Under the pieces are notes generated by a model. The model was given only the letters and a program-made list of their open reading frames with translations. It made no database searches and was not told the origin of the DNA. The position numbers were made by a program, and so were the translations under genes. Shown in pieces: positions 62,438 to 64,000 of a DNA stretch of 64,000 bases (positions are counted from its first letter, which is position 1; every line of letters begins with the position of its first letter). The DNA is from Bryobacteraceae bacterium (GTDB lineage Bacteria > Acidobacteriota > Terriglobia > Bryobacterales > Bryobacteraceae): positions 1 to 64,000 of the forward strand of contig CANGYQ010000006.1 in assembly GCA_947458745.1 (NCBI GenBank). The letters run 5' to 3'.

Positions 62438-63697
62438 CTACTTCTCCTTCTCTTTGTTGAGCTTCTCGATGGACTTCTTGTCCAAGGTCACTTCACCGCC
62501 GGGAAGCTTCAAGTGCACTGACGCGGGAGCCGCCAATAGGGCAGCAATCGCGTCCTCACCCGGATGAGAAAGTGAGCCCTTGGCTGATGGCGCCTCAAAT
62601 AACCCAGCGGCCAGACGCTCCAATAGATCTTTTGGCAGGTCGGTGCCCTTGGCCGTCTGCCACTCGAGCATCATTTCTACCAACCAGCTCGCGCGGTCAA
62701 CATCCAGATCCAGCCGCTTGAGGCGAAACTCTTCGTCGGAGTGGGCGGACGACCAGCGGTCCTGCCACTTGATGAAGAAAACAATGGAAGCAGCAAAGGC
62801 GGCTATTGAAAGGCTAAGTCTCGCCAGCGGGAACCATTCCGGCAAACTTGTTGACTGTGGTTGCATAACTTGGAAAATGCTCCACACTGCCGATGCGCCC
62901 GTGACCCAAATCAGTGCAAAAAACGCCACCGAAGCGGGACGCCTGGTGTCCTGCGTCTCCTTGCTGAGCTTAAAGACTTTGCTTCGGGCCTCAATTTGCT
63001 CCTTGAGATTGCGATAAATGTCCCGCCGGGCGTGAGTATTATTTCGGTCGTCGAGTGTAGCTTTCAGCTTGGCCAGTTCGGCCTCTCTCTCAGCCAGAGC
63101 TTCAATTTTCCCATTGAAGACCTCGTCGAGCTCCTTTCGTTGGGTCTCAAAGTCGGCGTGAAGGGCTTGCCGATGCTCGGCTAGTTCCGCATCTTGAGTC
63201 CTCCGGTGCTCGTCATTCTCCTTTATCATGCGGGAGTTGATCAACATTAGTTCGTTAAGAGCTTGGCGTTGCTGGTCGTAGAACAGTTGAACGTCGGGAT
63301 GAAGGTTCGAAAGTAGGTTCGATCTCTCAAACTTCGAAAAAACGGTGCGGCAGCTCAGAACAAATTCGAGTTGTTGATCTTCAGGAAATCTGGCTGGGAT
63401 GTTTATCTGAAGTCTTGGTTCTTCGCGGCGGGTAAACGATACAAAGAATTCATCGAAACCCTCGATTCTGAATCGCAGCTCAAGCATTCGAAATGCGTAA
63501 ACGTCTGCTTGGGCAGTTTTCTGGACAACAGGAAGATCAAAAAATGCGCTTACGGGATGATGCCACGGTTGAGGCTCTCCTTCCGAATACTCCCAACGCA
63601 TGGTACCGTCTTGGCCCCAACTCTGTGAAAGGGTTCGGAATGCTTCCAACAATTGCCTATCGCCCACCGGCAATGTTCCATAAGTGATCTGTCCCAT
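62438..63697 (-). CDS. coiled-coil two-helix membrane protein, unknown
   Basis: 419 residues from ATG 63697, with GAGGA eight bases upstream. Residues 1-130 are a globular domain without a recognised family (RMLELRFRIEGFDEFFVSFTRREEPRLQINIPARF). Residues 135-245 form a long, highly charged coiled coil. Two hydrophobic helices follow (about 257-277 and 291-310), then a C-terminal cytoplasmic-type domain with LDVDRASWLVEMMLEWQTAKGTDLPKDLLERLAAGL. The arrangement resembles membrane-bound sensors in some phage-defence and signalling systems, but no catalytic motif is present. It stands alone between HicB and an oxidoreductase. Confidence 0.7.
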   Translation of the reverse strand: MGQITYGTLPVGDRQLLEAFRTLSQSWGQDGTMRWEYSEGEPQPWHHPVSAFFDLPVVQKTAQADVYAFRMLELRFRIEGFDEFFVSFTRREEPRLQINIPARFPEDQQLEFVLSCRTVFSKFERSNLLSNLHPDVQLFYDQQRQALNELMLINSRMIKENDEHRRTQDAELAEHRQALHADFETQRKELDEVFNGKIEALAEREAELAKLKATLDDRNNTHARRDIYRNLKEQIEARSKVFKLSKETQDTRRPASVAFFALIWVTGASAVWSIFQVMQPQSTSLPEWFPLARLSLSIAAFAASIVFFIKWQDRWSSAHSDEEFRLKRLDLDVDRASWLVEMMLEWQTAKGTDLPKDLLERLAAGLFEAPSAKGSLSHPGEDAIAALLAAPASVHLKLPGGEVTLDKKSIEKLNKEKEK

Positions 63698-63771
63698 GTT
63701 GCCATCCTCGAATCGGTCGTCAAAGTGCCGTAGATACCCTCAGTACTGCCTGCATGTAATACTTTACGTCG

Positions 63772-64000
63772 TTACCCCACCACCTTCTTCCCCACCGCCT
63801 CCCACTTCAGCCGCTTGCCGGACCGCAAGCTCTCAATCGCCATGCAGAGCACCACGTTGGTCTGCTGCGCCACTTCTACCGGTGCATTGGGCTGTTGGCG
63901 GGTTTGGACGCACTCCAAGAAGTTCCGAATGTGCTGCCGCGTGGCGTGGGAGAACGCGCCGGGGGAGCGGCGTTCTTTTTCGGGTTTTAGTTCGGTGGCC
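63772..64000 (-). CDS. Gfo/Idh/MocA-family oxidoreductase, C-terminal part (cut by window edge)
   Basis: The reverse strand ends at a TAA (63774-63772) after a frame that is open to the window edge, about 75 residues. SHATRQHIRNFLECVQTRQQPNAPVEVAQQTNVVLCMAIESLRSGKRLKWEAVGKKVV is the typical C-terminal helix of acidobacterial/planctomycete Gfo/Idh/MocA oxidoreductases, where the N-terminal NAD-binding domain would lie outside the window. Confidence 0.8.
   Translation of the reverse strand, partial: ATELKPEKERRSPGAFSHATRQHIRNFLECVQTRQQPNAPVEVAQQTNVVLCMAIESLRSGKRLKWEAVGKKVVG

Overview
This window looks like chromosome from an acidobacterium, most likely of the Bryobacterales/Solibacterales type. 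The base composition is GC-rich. Family-level markers are a DUF1552 protein paired with a DUF1592-type cytochrome, a VWFA-related protein of the acidobacterial type, a PEP-CTERM protein, RHS debris and many small secreted TPR proteins. This placement is inferred from gene families; no rRNA lies in the window.

Layout. 1-5.5 kb: an ATP-dependent DNA ligase (cut by the window edge) with its MBL-fold exonuclease, divergent from a membrane-peroxiredoxin fusion, an M50/CBS protease, an FAD oxidoreductase and a small membrane protein. 5.5-10.6 kb: a substrate-binding lipoprotein, an exported methyltransferase, a TPR protein coupled to an aminotransferase, a HicBA pair and a DinB-fold protein. 10.6-11.9 kb: a degenerate RHS island enclosing a small intact membrane-protein gene. 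12-20.2 kb: a thiolase/OB-fold pair, an ECF sigma/anti-sigma operon with two unknown partners, the DUF1592/DUF1552 cytochrome pair and a PEP-CTERM protein. 20.2-24 kb: a lipoprotein with an odd start, a formyltransferase, a subtilase (TTG start with a strong ribosome-binding site), a small protein next to it, and tRNA-Pro(GGG).

24-30 kb: the ATP synthase operon b'-b-delta-alpha-gamma-beta-epsilon, without subunits a and c. 30-36.7 kb: cmk and lysC, an NHL beta-propeller, then a FlbD-MotA-MotB set and a MerR regulator. 36.7-42.6 kb: an M3 peptidase, rlmB, and rnc behind two secreted TPR proteins. 42.6-50.6 kb: an RND permease and adaptor, a secreted M14 peptidase and a secreted unknown. 50.7-54.8 kb: tyrS, an acyltransferase, a Uma2 nuclease, a small secreted protein with a clear terminator, the RNase P RNA gene (minus strand) and a small CxxC protein. 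54.8-55.6 kb is a non-coding gap with two strong inverted repeats. 55.6-64 kb: a heparinase-like secreted protein, an amidase, moeA-moaC-VWA as a translationally coupled operon, a membrane methyltransferase, an orphan HicB, a coiled-coil membrane protein and the end of a Gfo/Idh/MocA oxidoreductase.

Most of the window is ordinary housekeeping and secretion genes. The best places for something undescribed are the RHS island with its embedded two-helix protein, the ECF operon with two unknown partners, the coiled-coil membrane protein at 62.4-63.7 kb, and the hairpins at 54.85-54.92 and 55.45-55.48 kb. No CRISPR array, insertion sequence or prophage was seen.
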